A stretch of DNA of 64,000 bases from Devosia enhydra (GCF_900119845.1 NZ_FPKU01000002.1:1-64000), one strand, 5' to 3'. Positions 1 through 9,992 are shown, counted from the first letter of the stretch. The notes: generated by a model not told the origin, from the letters alone. Numbers and translations are program-made.

Positions 1-121
1 AGAACTGGGTAGATTCCCACGCGTTACTCACCCGTCTGCCACTCCCCTTGCGGGGCGTTCGACTTGCATGTGTTAAGCCTGCCGCCAGCGTTCGTTCTGA
101 GCCAGGATCAAACTCTCAAGT
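1..121 (-). rRNA. rrs: 16S ribosomal RNA, 5' end only
   Basis: Read on the minus strand, the conserved AGAGTTTGATCCTGGCTCAG near the 16S 5' end is complementary to about positions 97-116, followed by the usual first-hundred-base helices. The gene runs off the left edge of the window, so only its first ~120 nt are present. The exact mature 5' end is inferred to lie near 121 from the CTTGAGAGTTTGATC context. Confidence 0.97.
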
Positions 122-299
122 TTGAATGCTGACTTTATGTCGCTGGATTGCACGTTTGCGTGCGCGTCGTCTCCGACGCGACATTGACGAGGACACACAC
201 CTAAATCATCGGCCTAAACCGACGACCATGGTTGTGTTTCCTCAGAAACGTGCACCCATCAAAGTCTTCGTCCAATCTTTCGATCAGACCGCAAGAACC

Positions 300-347
300 T
301 CGCCGTCCACGTTTCTCTTTCTTCTCTCTTCACACTGTCAAAGAGCT
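300..347 (-). promoter_or_regulatory. rRNA leader boxA antitermination region
   Basis: On the minus strand GCTCTTTGACA (complement of 336-346) matches the boxA core of rRNA antitermination signals. It is followed by a purine-rich run and AAACGTGGACGGCG, a sequence typical of Rhizobiales 16S leaders. The whole stretch 122-673 is read as untranslated pre-rRNA leader. Forward-strand reading frames across it begin in the 16S boundary and show no protein-like composition, so no gene is called there. Confidence 0.7.
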
Positions 348-680
348 GACCCCAAATCCCTCTCAAAGGGCGGCGTCATCGGAGACCTCAGTCTCCACAT
401 CCTTAAGGGAACAGCATCTTGCCTCCGGTTGCCCGCCAGCAATCCTGCCCTTTCAGAAGATCACCGACAGTGGGAGCGACCAGCGCTCGGCGTCGTCAGT
501 GCAGCGGGTTCTAGTCGAGGCCGAAGAGCCTGTCAACACCCTTTTTTCCGTCGTACCGCAGAAAGTTTCATCCGAAACTTCCCCGCCGTACCCGCAGCCA
601 ACCTAGAATTTTACCTTCCAGATCAACCACTTGCCTCGCCAGAACCACGTTCCCGCAGCCCCGCCTCAGCGATGTCCGGC

Positions 681-709
681 TTATAAGGGACACCCCATTT
701 CAGTGTCAA
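681..709 (-). promoter_or_regulatory. Sigma70-type promoter of the rRNA operon
   Basis: Read on the minus strand there is a perfect TTGACA -35 box (704-709), a 17-nt spacer and a TTATAA -10 box (681-686). This predicts a start near 674 and a leader of about 550 nt before 16S. It is the only consensus-quality promoter seen in the leader. The stretch 710-924 between this promoter and the divergent SIMPL gene holds no other feature I can support. Confidence 0.8.
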
Positions 710-924
710 CGGGCAAAATGACGATTTCGTCACGCAGCCTTCGACCCTGTGAATAACGCCCCTTGGCTGCCCACTCGATATGGGGATCGGGCGACGGGCT
801 TCAAGGCCCGATCACCTCCGGTGTGTTCGCGACCCCCTTTCACCGGCCTTCTCCCAAAGGCGCCACAATCGGCGCGCGTATCATGGAGGCTGCCGGGGGG
901 CAGTGGGGTCTTGAGGACGCAATC

Positions 925-1647
925 ATGCGCATCGTTTATCTGTTATGCGCCCTGTTCATTGCCATGGGCATTGCCGGGGCGGGCTGGGTCGTGGGCGAGG
1001 CCCTGGTCGAAAGCCGGGAACCGGCCCGCTATGTCACGGTCAAGGGTTTGTCCGAACGCGAGGTCAAGGCTGATCTCGGCTTCTGGCCCATCCGGTTCGT
1101 GGCGACCGGGGGCACGCTCGAGGAGGCCCGCGCCGCCCTCAACGCCTCCGAGCAGTCGGTGCGCGGCTATCTCTCCAATCGCGGGTTTACCCCCGAGGAA
1201 ATCAACGTCCAGAACATCCAGGTCGAGGATCGGGCTGCCGGCTATAATGCGGGATCGACGCCCGATGCCTTCCGGTTCGTCCTGACCGAGGACATGCTCG
1301 TCACCTCGACCAAGGTCGACGAGCTGGCCGGGGCCAGCCGTGGCATTGCCGATCTCATCGCCTCGGGTGTGGTCTTTTCCACCGATGCCTACAGCGCCGG
1401 CGCGTCCTTCGTCTTTACCGGGCTCAACGGGCTCAAGAACGAGATGCTGGCCGAAGCGACCCAGCGGGCCAAGGAATCGGCCGAGCAGCTGGCCGCCGAA
1501 TCGGGGGCCGCGGTCGGCGCGATCCAGACGGTCAACCAGGGCGTCTTCGAGATCCTGCCCGCCGTAGAGATCCCCAACGACCGGCCGGAAAAGCAGATCG
1601 CCAAGAAGGTGCGGGTGGTCTCCACCATCACCTATTTCCTGCAATAG
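925..1647 (+). CDS. SIMPL domain-containing (DUF541) exported protein
   Basis: A 240-residue protein of the SIMPL/DUF541 family (related to BP26/OMP28 and YggE); the family's biochemical role is poorly defined. The N-terminus (MRIVYLLCALFIAMGIAGAG) is a signal peptide or anchor. It is followed by YVTVKGLSEREVKADL, the typical family opening, and a C-terminal KVRVVSTITYFL strand. The ATG at 925 is chosen because GAGG lies about 9 nt upstream and the signal peptide begins there; an upstream in-frame ATG at 763 would add 54 residues unlike the family. It diverges from the rRNA promoter and converges on trxA. Confidence 0.85.
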   Translation: MRIVYLLCALFIAMGIAGAGWVVGEALVESREPARYVTVKGLSEREVKADLGFWPIRFVATGGTLEEARAALNASEQSVRGYLSNRGFTPEEINVQNIQVEDRAAGYNAGSTPDAFRFVLTEDMLVTSTKVDELAGASRGIADLIASGVVFSTDAYSAGASFVFTGLNGLKNEMLAEATQRAKESAEQLAAESGAAVGAIQTVNQGVFEILPAVEIPNDRPEKQIAKKVRVVSTITYFLQ

Positions 1648-1696
1648 CGCTTATCGCCGAAGCGAGGACGGCCCGAAGAACGGGCCCCCTCAAATG

Positions 1697-1730
1697 CAAG
1701 GCGCCGCCGGATGGAACCGGCGGCGCCTTG
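1697..1730. terminator. Strong hairpin between convergent genes
   Basis: A perfect 14-bp inverted repeat (1697-1710 with 1717-1730, 6-nt loop) lies between the stop codons of the convergent SIMPL gene and trxA. It has no U-tract on either side, so it may be a bidirectional transcript-end or stabilising structure rather than a textbook intrinsic terminator. Confidence 0.55.
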
Positions 1731-1772
1731 AAGCGGATCGAGTCACCGGCGCCGGGGCGCCGGTCGGAATCG

Positions 1773-2096
1773 TCAGGCGGCGTGGCCTTCGAGCCATTTC
1801 GACAGCCCGGCCTTGGGCGTGCCGGCGCCGACCTTGATATCGGCCGCTTCCCCGCCCTTGAACAGGATCATGGTGGGAATGGAGCGGACGCCGTATTTCA
1901 CGGTGGTGTCGGGGTTTTCGTCGACATTGAGCTTGACGATCTTGACCTTGCCCTTGAGCTCCTGGGAGAGCTCGTCGAGCACGGGGGCGATCGCCCGGCA
2001 CGGTCCGCACCACTCCGCCCAGAAATCGACGAGCACGGGCTCCTTGGAGTTGAGGACTTCCTCGCCAAAGGTGGCGTCGGAAACGTGGCTGGTCAT
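1773..2096 (-). CDS. trxA: Thioredoxin
   Basis: A 107-residue cytoplasmic thioredoxin, the normal length of the family. It carries the redox motif W-C-G-P-C (Cys30, Cys33) in [11 protein letters not shown], and the conserved cis-Pro segment [11 protein letters not shown] further on. It reduces disulfides on client proteins using electrons from thioredoxin reductase. The start at 2096 follows an AGAAGG ribosome-binding site; a longer in-frame extension to 2141 has no family counterpart. It lies 79 bp downstream of addA on the same strand and ends at the hairpin shared with the convergent SIMPL gene. Confidence 0.97.
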   Translation of the reverse strand: MTSHVSDATFGEEVLNSKEPVLVDFWAEWCGPCRAIAPVLDELSQELKGKVKIVKLNVDENPDTTVKYGVRSIPTMILFKGGEAADIKVGAGTPKAGLSKWLEGHAA

Positions 2097-2175
2097 TGGT
2101 TCGGCCTTCTCTTTTGAAAAGCGGTGGCGCTTGTGATGCAAAAGCTATGCAGAGTCCAGTGCGGCTTCAAGGAAC

Positions 2176-5100
2176 TCACCTGAGGGTGATCCGTTCCCGG
2201 AGGGCCGCCTCCCGGGCCTCGGGCAAATACACCAGCGATTCCAGCGACGTCCAGAGAATGGCAGTCTCCACGGCGTGGCGGGGGAACAGCTGACCTGCAA
2301 CCAGTGCATAGAGCCCCAGCTGCGTGACATAGGCCGGGGGCGCTGCTGAAGACTCAGCGGGCACCCTTGCGTCCGACTTGTAGTCGACCACCAACACCCG
2401 CGTCTCGTCAACCACGAGCCGATCGATGCGACCGGCGAGCCGGATCGGCTGGCCATCGCGCAGCCCCTCGACCAGAAACGGCACTTCCGCGCGGGACCCT
2501 GGGCCGAAAATCCGCGAAAGATCGGGAGCAGCAAGGATGCGCAGCGCTTTTTGCGCCAGGGGCGCGTGAAGGTGCGGCGCCTCGGGCAGCAAGGCCTGCG
2601 CCGCCTTCTCGGCCACTCGCGGGCGATCGGCCTCCGGCACCCGCCCCAGATGCTGGAGCAGCGCATGGAGCGCAATGCCCTGGCGTCTTGCCAGATCGGC
2701 CTCGAGCGGATCGGCCGCCGCTTCCGCCAGCGTGCGCAGCGGATCGGGCTGGCGGCCTCCAGCCTTGAGGGAAGCGCCGAGCCGGGCGGGCGAGAGCGTC
2801 TCCACAGCCGGGGCCCGACGCGGCGGCGCTGGTACGAAGGGCGCGATGCGCGGCCCTACGACTGGTCCATCCCCTGCCACAGCGACACCGGGATCGGCAG
2901 CATCGGCGGGGAAGACCAGCGCGTCGGGCGCGCCCTCCACGCCCCGCCGCCCATGGGGCGCGAGCGCCGCCTCGACGGTGGCATACCAGCTGCCCTCGAG
3001 CTGTTTGTCGCGATCGCGACCCGGCGTGACGAAGCCGGTGATGTAAAGCTCGTCCTCGGCCCGCGTCATGCCTACATAGAGCTTTCGCCAGTATTCGGCC
3101 CGCTGGGCGGCACGGTCCTCGTCGCGCAGGCTGCGGGTCTCCTCGACATGGTCGGCATCGCTGCCGGCATGGATGAGCAGCGGGCCATCGGCTCCCTCGC
3201 GCAGCACCAGCGGCTTGCTCAAGGTCCGGCCCTGCGGCTGCTGGCTGGCATCGGCGAGAATGACGATGGGGGCCTCGAGCCCCTTGGCGCCGTGCACGGT
3301 CATCACGCGTACCCCGCCGCCCTTCTCGTTAAGCTCGCGCTTGATGGTCACGTCGCGATCGCGCAAGGCGGCAAGAAAGCCCTGCAATGAGGGCTGAGTC
3401 GAGCGCTCGTGGTCGAGCGCCAGTTCGAGGAACTGGGCCATCACGTCGTCGATCTCGTTGCCCAGCCGGGCGCGGAAGCGCCGCAGCCCGCCTTCGGCAT
3501 AGAGCACTTCGGCGAAAAACGTGTAGGGCCGGTCAAAATCGAGCCGCCCGCGCCAGGCCGCAAGCCGCTCATGGGCCGCCTTCGCCTCGGGCTGGGCAGC
3601 ACCCGAAAGCGCCGACCAGGCCGTCTGACCCTGCGGCCGGCCAGCGAGCAGCGCCATCAGGCCGTCTTCGCTGACATCAAAGAGCGGCGAGCGCAGCAGC
3701 GCCGCTAGCTGCAGGTCGTCGGTGGGGTTGAGCAGCACATCGCCGAGCGCCAAGAGGTCCTGCACCGCGATATGGCGCGTCACCGCCAGCCGGTCGGCGC
3801 CGGGGGTGGGCAGCTTGGCCATGTTGAGGGCGCGGATGATCTCGGCAAAGAGCGGCCCGCGCGACTGGACGAGGATCAGCACGTCGTCGGCCGTCACCGC
3901 CCGGCCGCGGGGCCCCAGGGTGCGGCCGGTCGCAATCCAGCCGGCAATCGTCCGGGCGATGCGGCGGGCGAGGAGGCGCTGCGGGCTTTCGCTCGCCTCG
4001 CCCGGCTCGAGCGGCCAGCTTTCGGGCTTGTCGGCCCGCTGCTCGGGCACCTCGGGCGGCCAGAGCGTCACGCTGCCCCCGCCTTCGGCGCGGGCACTTT
4101 CATGGATCACCGGCTCCTCGAGCGCCAGCACGCCCAGGCGCGGCTCGCCGTCGGCGAACACCCGGTCCACCGCGGCCAATACGCCCGGCAGGGTGCGAAA
4201 GCTCGTCCTCAGCCCGATGCGGGCGAAGCTGCCCACCTGCGCCCGGGCGCGATAATGCCGCCCCGCTTCTCCGAACAGGCGCGGATCGGCGCCCTGGAAG
4301 GAATAGATCGACTGCTTTTCATCGCCCACCGCGAACAGCGTGCGCGGCCGCTCCACCGCGCCCTCGCCGGAAAAGAACTCGTCGGCGATCTGGCGCACCA
4401 CCCGCCATTGCTCGGCATTGGTGTCCTGGCTTTCATCGACGAGAATGTGGGTGATGGCCGCGTCGAGCTTGTATTTTACCCAGTCGCCCTGTTCGGGGTC
4501 GGCAAAGAGCGCGCCCAGCCGCTCGACGAGATCATCGAAATCGAGCAGCGAGCGGGCCCGCTTCTGGCGTTCGTAGCGGTCGAGAATGGCGCCCAGAACG
4601 GCAAGCAGCGCCTCAGATCGCGCAAGGATCAGCGCGCCCTTGCGCCGTTCGCAGAGGTGCGCCAGCCGGTTGGCCTCGGCCAGCACCAGTTCGGCCAGAT
4701 CGGGCCGCGCCGTCTCCAGCGCCTTGCTGGGAAAGCCGCGCTTGGGCACGCCGTACTCGGTGGTGAGGAAGGCGCCGAGCCAGGCCTCGGTGTCGGGGCT
4801 TTCGGCATCGAGCCGGCCCAGCTTGTCCTCGAAGCGGCTGCCCCCGCCGGGCGGGCAGGCCGAGAGAATGGCCGAGACGTCCGCGGCGCCCACCAGCCTG
4901 CCCTCGGTGATCTCGGCGTCCACAGCCTCGGGCGATGGCGGATCGCCCAGAAGGCGGCGGAGATTGGCGAGCGCCTCGCTCCGCCGCATGAGGATCGGCT
5001 TGAGCTTGCGCGCTTCGCCGAGCGCCGTATCGATGGCGCCGGCGATCTGGCTGTCGGAAAGTCGCGCAAACAGCGCTAGCACCGCCTGTTCCTCGGCGCT

Positions 5101-5622
5101 GCCCGAAAGCCCGCCGGCCAGCACCGCCTCGCGCGCCTTGAGAATCATCTCGGCGCGCTCATGATCCTCGAGCACGGTGAAATCGAAGGGCACGCCCGCT
5201 TCTACCGGAAAGCGGTGCAGCACCGCCTCGCAGAAGGCGTGGATGGTGAGGATGCGCAAGCCACCCGGCGTTTCGAGCGCCCGGGCAAAGAGCGTGCGGG
5301 CCCGCTGCCGCTCCTTTTCCGTCGGCACCGCGCCGGTGAGCCGGGTCAGCACCGCGGCAAGCTCGGCATCGGCCATCAGCGCCCATTCGGCCAGCCGCGA
5401 GGCCACGCGGTCGCGCATCTCGGCCGCCGCCGCCTTGGTATAGGTGAGGCAAAGCACCGCCTCGGGCGCCACCCCGGAGAGCAGCAGCCGCAGCACCCGC
5501 TGGGTCAGCACATGGGTCTTGCCCGATCCGGCATTGGCCGAAACCCAGACCGATAGCGATGGATTGCCGGCCTCGCGCTGGGCAGCATCGGCGCTGGCAG
5601 AGGGTGCGATGCGGCGGCTCAT
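2176..5622 (-). CDS. addA: Double-strand break repair helicase-nuclease AddA
   Basis: A 1148-residue UvrD-like (SF1) helicase with a C-terminal RecB-type nuclease; it is the large subunit of AddAB, which resects DNA ends for RecA loading in alphaproteobacteria. Walker A is ANAGSGKT (residues 29-36). Further motifs visible are ILVDESQDT (motif II), AVGDEKQSIYSFQGADP (motif III), MTVHGAKGLEAPIVIL (motif V region) and the nuclease motif VLVVDYKSD near the C-terminus. The ATG at 5622 overlaps the addB stop as ATGA, implying translational coupling; an upstream in-frame start would run deep into addB. Confidence 0.96.
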   Translation of the reverse strand: MSRRIAPSASADAAQREAGNPSLSVWVSANAGSGKTHVLTQRVLRLLLSGVAPEAVLCLTYTKAAAAEMRDRVASRLAEWALMADAELAAVLTRLTGAVPTEKERQRARTLFARALETPGGLRILTIHAFCEAVLHRFPVEAGVPFDFTVLEDHERAEMILKAREAVLAGGLSGSAEEQAVLALFARLSDSQIAGAIDTALGEARKLKPILMRRSEALANLRRLLGDPPSPEAVDAEITEGRLVGAADVSAILSACPPGGGSRFEDKLGRLDAESPDTEAWLGAFLTTEYGVPKRGFPSKALETARPDLAELVLAEANRLAHLCERRKGALILARSEALLAVLGAILDRYERQKRARSLLDFDDLVERLGALFADPEQGDWVKYKLDAAITHILVDESQDTNAEQWRVVRQIADEFFSGEGAVERPRTLFAVGDEKQSIYSFQGADPRLFGEAGRHYRARAQVGSFARIGLRTSFRTLPGVLAAVDRVFADGEPRLGVLALEEPVIHESARAEGGGSVTLWPPEVPEQRADKPESWPLEPGEASESPQRLLARRIARTIAGWIATGRTLGPRGRAVTADDVLILVQSRGPLFAEIIRALNMAKLPTPGADRLAVTRHIAVQDLLALGDVLLNPTDDLQLAALLRSPLFDVSEDGLMALLAGRPQGQTAWSALSGAAQPEAKAAHERLAAWRGRLDFDRPYTFFAEVLYAEGGLRRFRARLGNEIDDVMAQFLELALDHERSTQPSLQGFLAALRDRDVTIKRELNEKGGGVRVMTVHGAKGLEAPIVILADASQQPQGRTLSKPLVLREGADGPLLIHAGSDADHVEETRSLRDEDRAAQRAEYWRKLYVGMTRAEDELYITGFVTPGRDRDKQLEGSWYATVEAALAPHGRRGVEGAPDALVFPADAADPGVAVAGDGPVVGPRIAPFVPAPPRRAPAVETLSPARLGASLKAGGRQPDPLRTLAEAAADPLEADLARRQGIALHALLQHLGRVPEADRPRVAEKAAQALLPEAPHLHAPLAQKALRILAAPDLSRIFGPGSRAEVPFLVEGLRDGQPIRLAGRIDRLVVDETRVLVVDYKSDARVPAESSAAPPAYVTQLGLYALVAGQLFPRHAVETAILWTSLESLVYLPEAREAALRERITLR

Positions 5623-8600
5623 TCGCCCTCCTCCCCGCCAGCGGCCGACCATTCGGCCAGCCGCGAGAGATGGTCGTAATCCCCGGCATAGCTCTGGCCG
5701 GTGCGGGGCAGAACCCCCGCCACCAGCGGCAGGCGATCGGACATCAGCAGGGCCTCGACATGGGCCTCGAGCCGGTGCTGCGCCTCCTCGGCCGCTTCGC
5801 CGAGCGTCATGCCCTTGGGGGTCCTGAAATGCTCTTCCACCAGCGCTTCGGGCCCGAGCCCGATCTTGAGATAGCGCAGATCACCGGGCGGGCTGGGCGC
5901 ATGGCCGGCAAAGGCGCCGGCCGCCGCCATCGCCGCTTCGAGCGGCAGCTGGGGGGCGAGAAACGCCGTCATCTCGCCCGCCTGCGGCAGGGCGCCGGTC
6001 TTGAAATCGAGGATGGCCGTGCGCCCGTCGCGGAGCCGGTCCAGCCGGTCGGCGCGGCCCACGAGGCGAAAGCCCGAAGGCAGCAGCCAGTCGCCATCGA
6101 CCTCGGCGCTGCGGTTTTCCACCTCGCTTTCGCGCGCCCGCTCGAAGGCGACGAACTGCTCGGCGGCACGCCGGAATCGGAAGAGCCAGATGTCGCGCCG
6201 CTCCCCGATGCTGTCGAGCCGCGAAAACGCCGCCTCGGCGAGGGACAAGAGCGTCTCCACGGCCCGAGGATCACTGAAATCGCCGCCCTCATTGACAAAC
6301 CGCGCAAAAATCTCGTGCACCAGCGCCCCGCGTTCGCGCGCATCGGGCACCTCGCCCAGCGGCGGCAGGCGCTTTAGCGCCAGCACATGCCGGGCATGGA
6401 TGTCATAGGGCGAGCGGATCAGCCGCTCGATCTCGGTGACGCTGAGACGCCTCGGGCGCAACGCCGCCGCCGGCCGGGGCTGCGGCCGTGTGGCCGGCAC
6501 CGGATCGCCAGAAATCGCATCCAGCGCCCGGGCCCGGTCGAGCCACACCGCCCCGCGCTCGCGCAGTGTCTTGGCCCAGACCGGCCCGAGAAAGCCTTCG
6601 AGCCTCTGGATCAGCCGGGAGGGCAGCGCCGGGGCCGCGCCCAGCCGCTCGGAAAAGCTCAGCACCGCCTCGGCATTGCCCAGCGCCATCTCGAAATCAT
6701 GGGCGGCCAGCCCCTGCCGGCGCTCGGGCGGTTCGAGCCCGGCGGCGAGCCGCATGCCCCGGCTCAGCCACGGTCCGGGGTCGGCGGCGCGCGGCCAGAT
6801 ATCCTCGTTGAGCCCGGCCAGGATCATCACATCGGGGCTTTGCAGCCGCGCCTCGAGCTGGCCCCACAAATACACGCGATGGTTCGAGGCGCCGGGCTCG
6901 GGCACGCTCACCCCCGCCATCAGCGCCAGCAGCATGGCATGGGGCGCCTCGGCCGGCAGCACGGGGCCGGGATCGACGCCTTCGGCGAGCGCCTTCGCCC
7001 AGCCCTCAAATTCGGGGAGGCCCGGCAGATCCGCCTCCGCTTCGCCGGGAGCGGGTTCGCGTAACGCCGCCAAGGTTTGGCGCAGGGCCGAAGCCAGATC
7101 GCCGGCGCTCCAGCGCCGCGCCTGCAGCAGGGCACAGAGCGGCCCCAGCGCCGCTTCGAGCCGGTCGAGCAGCCCGGCGATGGCCGCGCCCGTCTCGGCG
7201 TCAAGCCTCTTGCCCTCGAGGCGCGCTGCAAGCCCCCGCCGCAGCCCGGCCAGCCCGATGGGCGGCAATTCCCCGCGCAGCAGCACGCGTTCGAGCCGGC
7301 CCGATATCCGGGCCAGACCCTGCCGGCCCAGCCCCAGCGTCACGCCGCGATGGGAGAGCAGCGCCATCAGCGCCACCGGCTCGAAATCGCTTTCGGCCAC
7401 CGCCAGCGCCAGCCGCGCCAGCCGCCCGGCCTCGGACTGAAACAGCGGCACGCCCGCCGCATCGTCGACCACCACTTCAAAGCGCAACAGCTCCGCCGCG
7501 ATGCGCCGCGACAGCGTCTGGTCGGGCGATATGATGCCGACGCTGCGGCCTTCATCGAGCGCGTCGCGCGCCAGCACCGCAATCGCCCGGGCCTCCTCGT
7601 CGGCCCCGCGCGCCGCGATCACGGTCAGCCCCGCCACCGCCCGCTCGATCTCGGGGGCCAGCGCCGCCCGCGCCTGCGGCCAGCCGGCCGTCGCCTCGGG
7701 CAGGGCCAACGCATGCCGCACCAGCCGCGTGCGCGGATGGATCTCCGGTTGGCCAAGTTCGGTGACCGCCCCGACCGTCGCGCCCAGCGCCCGCAGCAGC
7801 CGCATCAGCCCATATTGCGGATGGCCGTGCGGGGCCGCCTCGGGCGTGATCAGCCGCTCATGGCCCTCGGGCCCGATCGATGTATCGAGCCCCGGCAGCA
7901 CCAGCGCCCCGCGCGGCAGGCCAGCCACCGCTGCCATCAGCCGCGCCGTGGCGGGGATCGAGCCGGTGGAACCCGCCGCGATCACCGGCCGGTCGCCATA
8001 GAGCACTCCCACCGTCGCGGCCTGTCGGTCGAGCCTTGCATTGCGCCGCGTCGCGGCATCGACAAGCCCCCGCTCGGCGAGCCAGTCCGGCCAGAAGGTC
8101 AGAGCGATATCGAGAAAGGCCAGCGTCTTGCGCCAGTTCTCGGCCAGATCCGCCATCGGCAGGTCGCGCAGCACGGAATAAGGCACGCCCTCGACAATCA
8201 AATCGTCGGCAAGACTCCCCAGCGAATCGGCGAGCCCGAGGATTTCGGCGGCATTGGGCGGGGTTGCCATCACCTCGCGCCCGCCCTCGGTCTCGGCCCA
8301 GCGCGCGATCAGCCGCGACAGCACCAGCCGCCGCGTCAATGGCGAGATCGCCGGGGGCAATGCCGGGGCATCGACCGGGGGCAGGAACGGCTCCTCCTCC
8401 CCCGGCTCGCCGCCAAAGGTGCGCAGGTCAGGCAGAAGTCCGGCGCCCTCGGCCGCGAACGCTTCGGCCAGCGCCTGCCGCGCCCTCTGGGTGGGCAGGA
8501 TGATGGTGATGTCCGAGAGCCAGAAGGGCGTATCGCGCGGCCAGTCGGGAAAGAGCCGCCCCGACAGCACCGCCTTTGCCAGCGTCGGCAGAAACGGCGC

Positions 8601-8636
8601 ATGCGGCGCAATGGTATAGAGCGCGCCCCGCTTCAT
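5619..8636 (-). CDS. addB: Double-strand break repair protein AddB
   Basis: A 1005-residue protein of the alphaproteobacterial AddB family, partner of AddA in DNA end resection. The N-terminus (SDITIILPTQRARQALAEAF) matches the degenerate helicase start of the family, and the C-terminus carries a RecB-type nuclease motif in TAILDFKTGALPQ. It overlaps murU upstream and addA downstream, each by 4 bp (ATGA), so the three genes are translationally coupled. No frameshift or truncation is visible. Confidence 0.94.
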   Translation of the reverse strand: MKRGALYTIAPHAPFLPTLAKAVLSGRLFPDWPRDTPFWLSDITIILPTQRARQALAEAFAAEGAGLLPDLRTFGGEPGEEEPFLPPVDAPALPPAISPLTRRLVLSRLIARWAETEGGREVMATPPNAAEILGLADSLGSLADDLIVEGVPYSVLRDLPMADLAENWRKTLAFLDIALTFWPDWLAERGLVDAATRRNARLDRQAATVGVLYGDRPVIAAGSTGSIPATARLMAAVAGLPRGALVLPGLDTSIGPEGHERLITPEAAPHGHPQYGLMRLLRALGATVGAVTELGQPEIHPRTRLVRHALALPEATAGWPQARAALAPEIERAVAGLTVIAARGADEEARAIAVLARDALDEGRSVGIISPDQTLSRRIAAELLRFEVVVDDAAGVPLFQSEAGRLARLALAVAESDFEPVALMALLSHRGVTLGLGRQGLARISGRLERVLLRGELPPIGLAGLRRGLAARLEGKRLDAETGAAIAGLLDRLEAALGPLCALLQARRWSAGDLASALRQTLAALREPAPGEAEADLPGLPEFEGWAKALAEGVDPGPVLPAEAPHAMLLALMAGVSVPEPGASNHRVYLWGQLEARLQSPDVMILAGLNEDIWPRAADPGPWLSRGMRLAAGLEPPERRQGLAAHDFEMALGNAEAVLSFSERLGAAPALPSRLIQRLEGFLGPVWAKTLRERGAVWLDRARALDAISGDPVPATRPQPRPAAALRPRRLSVTEIERLIRSPYDIHARHVLALKRLPPLGEVPDARERGALVHEIFARFVNEGGDFSDPRAVETLLSLAEAAFSRLDSIGERRDIWLFRFRRAAEQFVAFERARESEVENRSAEVDGDWLLPSGFRLVGRADRLDRLRDGRTAILDFKTGALPQAGEMTAFLAPQLPLEAAMAAAGAFAGHAPSPPGDLRYLKIGLGPEALVEEHFRTPKGMTLGEAAEEAQHRLEAHVEALLMSDRLPLVAGVLPRTGQSYAGDYDHLSRLAEWSAAGGEEGE

Positions 8637-9337
8637 GCCGCGCCCAGCCGCGCCTCGGCCTCGGCCAGCCCCTCAGGGTCCCCCACATGAAACCACGGAG
8701 CCAGAAGATGCACACCGCGCAGGCCATCTTTCGCCTCGGCGGCGGCGATCAGCGGCGCCATCGGCCCCTTGCCCTCGGGCAGGGTTTGAACCAGCGCGCG
8801 CTCGACCACCATCACCCCGGTATAGATCACCGGCGCGCCGCTGTCGGGGGTGATGCGGCCCACGGGATCGAGGCAGAAATCATGGCTGAGCCGCGCGCCC
8901 ACCGCCCGCCCCGGCTGCACGCAGAGCATCGTCATCGCGGCGCCTATTTCCCTGTGCCGCGCGATCAGCCGAGCCAGCGGCCGATCCGCCTCGGGCAGCC
9001 AGAAGGCATCGGTGTTCATCACGAGAAGCGTGTCGCCCGTAAGCGCCGAGAGCCCGTTGCGCAGGCCACCACCCACCCCGAGCAGGGTCTCCTCGCGTAG
9101 CACCGTGACGCGCGGATGGCCGGCAAAATGGGCCACCACCTGATCGGCATGGGCATGGGCGTTGATCACGAAGCGCCTGGCGCCCTCGGTGACCGCTGCC
9201 GTGATCACCCGGTCGATCAGCGGCGTCCCTGCCACGGGAATCAACGGCTTGGGGGTCGCATCCGTCAGGGGGCGCATGCGCGTGCCCAGCCCTGCGGCCA
9301 GGAGCATCACCTCGGGGAATCGCTCGATCTCGGTCAT
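8633..9337 (-). CDS. murU: MurU-type sugar-1-phosphate nucleotidyltransferase
   Basis: A 234-residue nucleotidyltransferase with the signature LAAGLGTRMRPLTDATPKPL near the N-terminus and a catalytic NTDAFW segment. It resembles MurU, which makes UDP-MurNAc from MurNAc-1-phosphate in cell-wall recycling. In many alphaproteobacteria this gene sits between amgK and addB; here addB follows with a 4-bp overlap, but no amgK or tsaE gene lies upstream. The start at 9337 places the Rossmann strand at the normal distance. A glucose-1-phosphate transferase cannot be excluded from sequence alone. Confidence 0.82.
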   Translation of the reverse strand: MTEIERFPEVMLLAAGLGTRMRPLTDATPKPLIPVAGTPLIDRVITAAVTEGARRFVINAHAHADQVVAHFAGHPRVTVLREETLLGVGGGLRNGLSALTGDTLLVMNTDAFWLPEADRPLARLIARHREIGAAMTMLCVQPGRAVGARLSHDFCLDPVGRITPDSGAPVIYTGVMVVERALVQTLPEGKGPMAPLIAAAEAKDGLRGVHLLAPWFHVGDPEGLAEAEARLGAA

Positions 9338-9380
9338 GGCGCGATTTGATCGGCCGGCTGCCCACAAGTCCACCCCGCCA

Positions 9381-9938
9381 TCAGCGATCAGGCGCAGCCG
9401 CGTCGGGCAGGTGCACGATCTCCTGGTCCTTTTCCCGCAGGGTCAGCCCGCCATACGGATTGGCCAGCGGCTTCAGCACCGGCCAGGCGGCCGCGTCGAA
9501 CCCCACCCAGCTGAGGCGCTTGCCGACATGGCCGGGCGCCTCGCAGTCACCTTCGGCATGGGGTGGCCAGAGCTCATACTGCTCGTAAGGGCGGTCGAGA
9601 AACGCCGTCAGCACCGGACCGCCCTGCCAGTCGACGCTGATGCGCACGAAGCCCGACGGGTCAGCCTCCGCGACGATACGCGCCTCGCCGTGCTCGGTCT
9701 TGGCCAGCAGCACCGTCGGCTTGCTCCAGTCGCGGTCAATGAGGCTGAGCGTGATGGCGAGGCCGCCATAGGGCCCGTCATCGATGACCCAATCGGGAAA
9801 ATGCTCGGCCTCAAAGCCGATGCGATCGATCGCCGCCTTCATCTCGTCGCCGGTGTTGGGCGCGGTGAATTCACGGCCGGTCGCCCCGTCGAAAAACCAT
9901 GGCTTGCGCTTCGGTGGTCCGTCAGTCTGCCCAGCCAT
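9381..9938 (-). CDS. Uncharacterised acidic protein
   Basis: A 185-residue protein I do not recognise. It has no signal peptide and no membrane segment, is rich in Trp, Asp and Pro, and contains segments such as KPWFFDGATGREFTAP and PYGGLAITLSLIDRDW. The ATG at 9938 is preceded by GAGGGAA at good spacing, so expression is likely. It lies 43 bp upstream of murU on the same strand and may be co-transcribed, in the place where amgK is often found. Nothing in it resembles a kinase. Confidence 0.65.
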   Translation of the reverse strand: MAGQTDGPPKRKPWFFDGATGREFTAPNTGDEMKAAIDRIGFEAEHFPDWVIDDGPYGGLAITLSLIDRDWSKPTVLLAKTEHGEARIVAEADPSGFVRISVDWQGGPVLTAFLDRPYEQYELWPPHAEGDCEAPGHVGKRLSWVGFDAAAWPVLKPLANPYGGLTLREKDQEIVHLPDAAAPDR

Positions 9939-9992
9939 TCGCTGTTCCCTCAATCCCGCCTGAGACGCCGTCGGGCGGGGCCAGCTTTGCCG

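Noticed and set aside
417-440. GGAAC followed by GGTTG in the rRNA leader as a further EcfG site
   Set aside because: The -10 part lacks CGTT at the right spacing, and no gene follows in that direction.
126-686. Plus-strand frames of 186 and 124 codons upstream of 16S
   Set aside because: They cover the pre-rRNA leader with its boxA and promoter. The translations are low-information Ser/Arg/Pro sequences.
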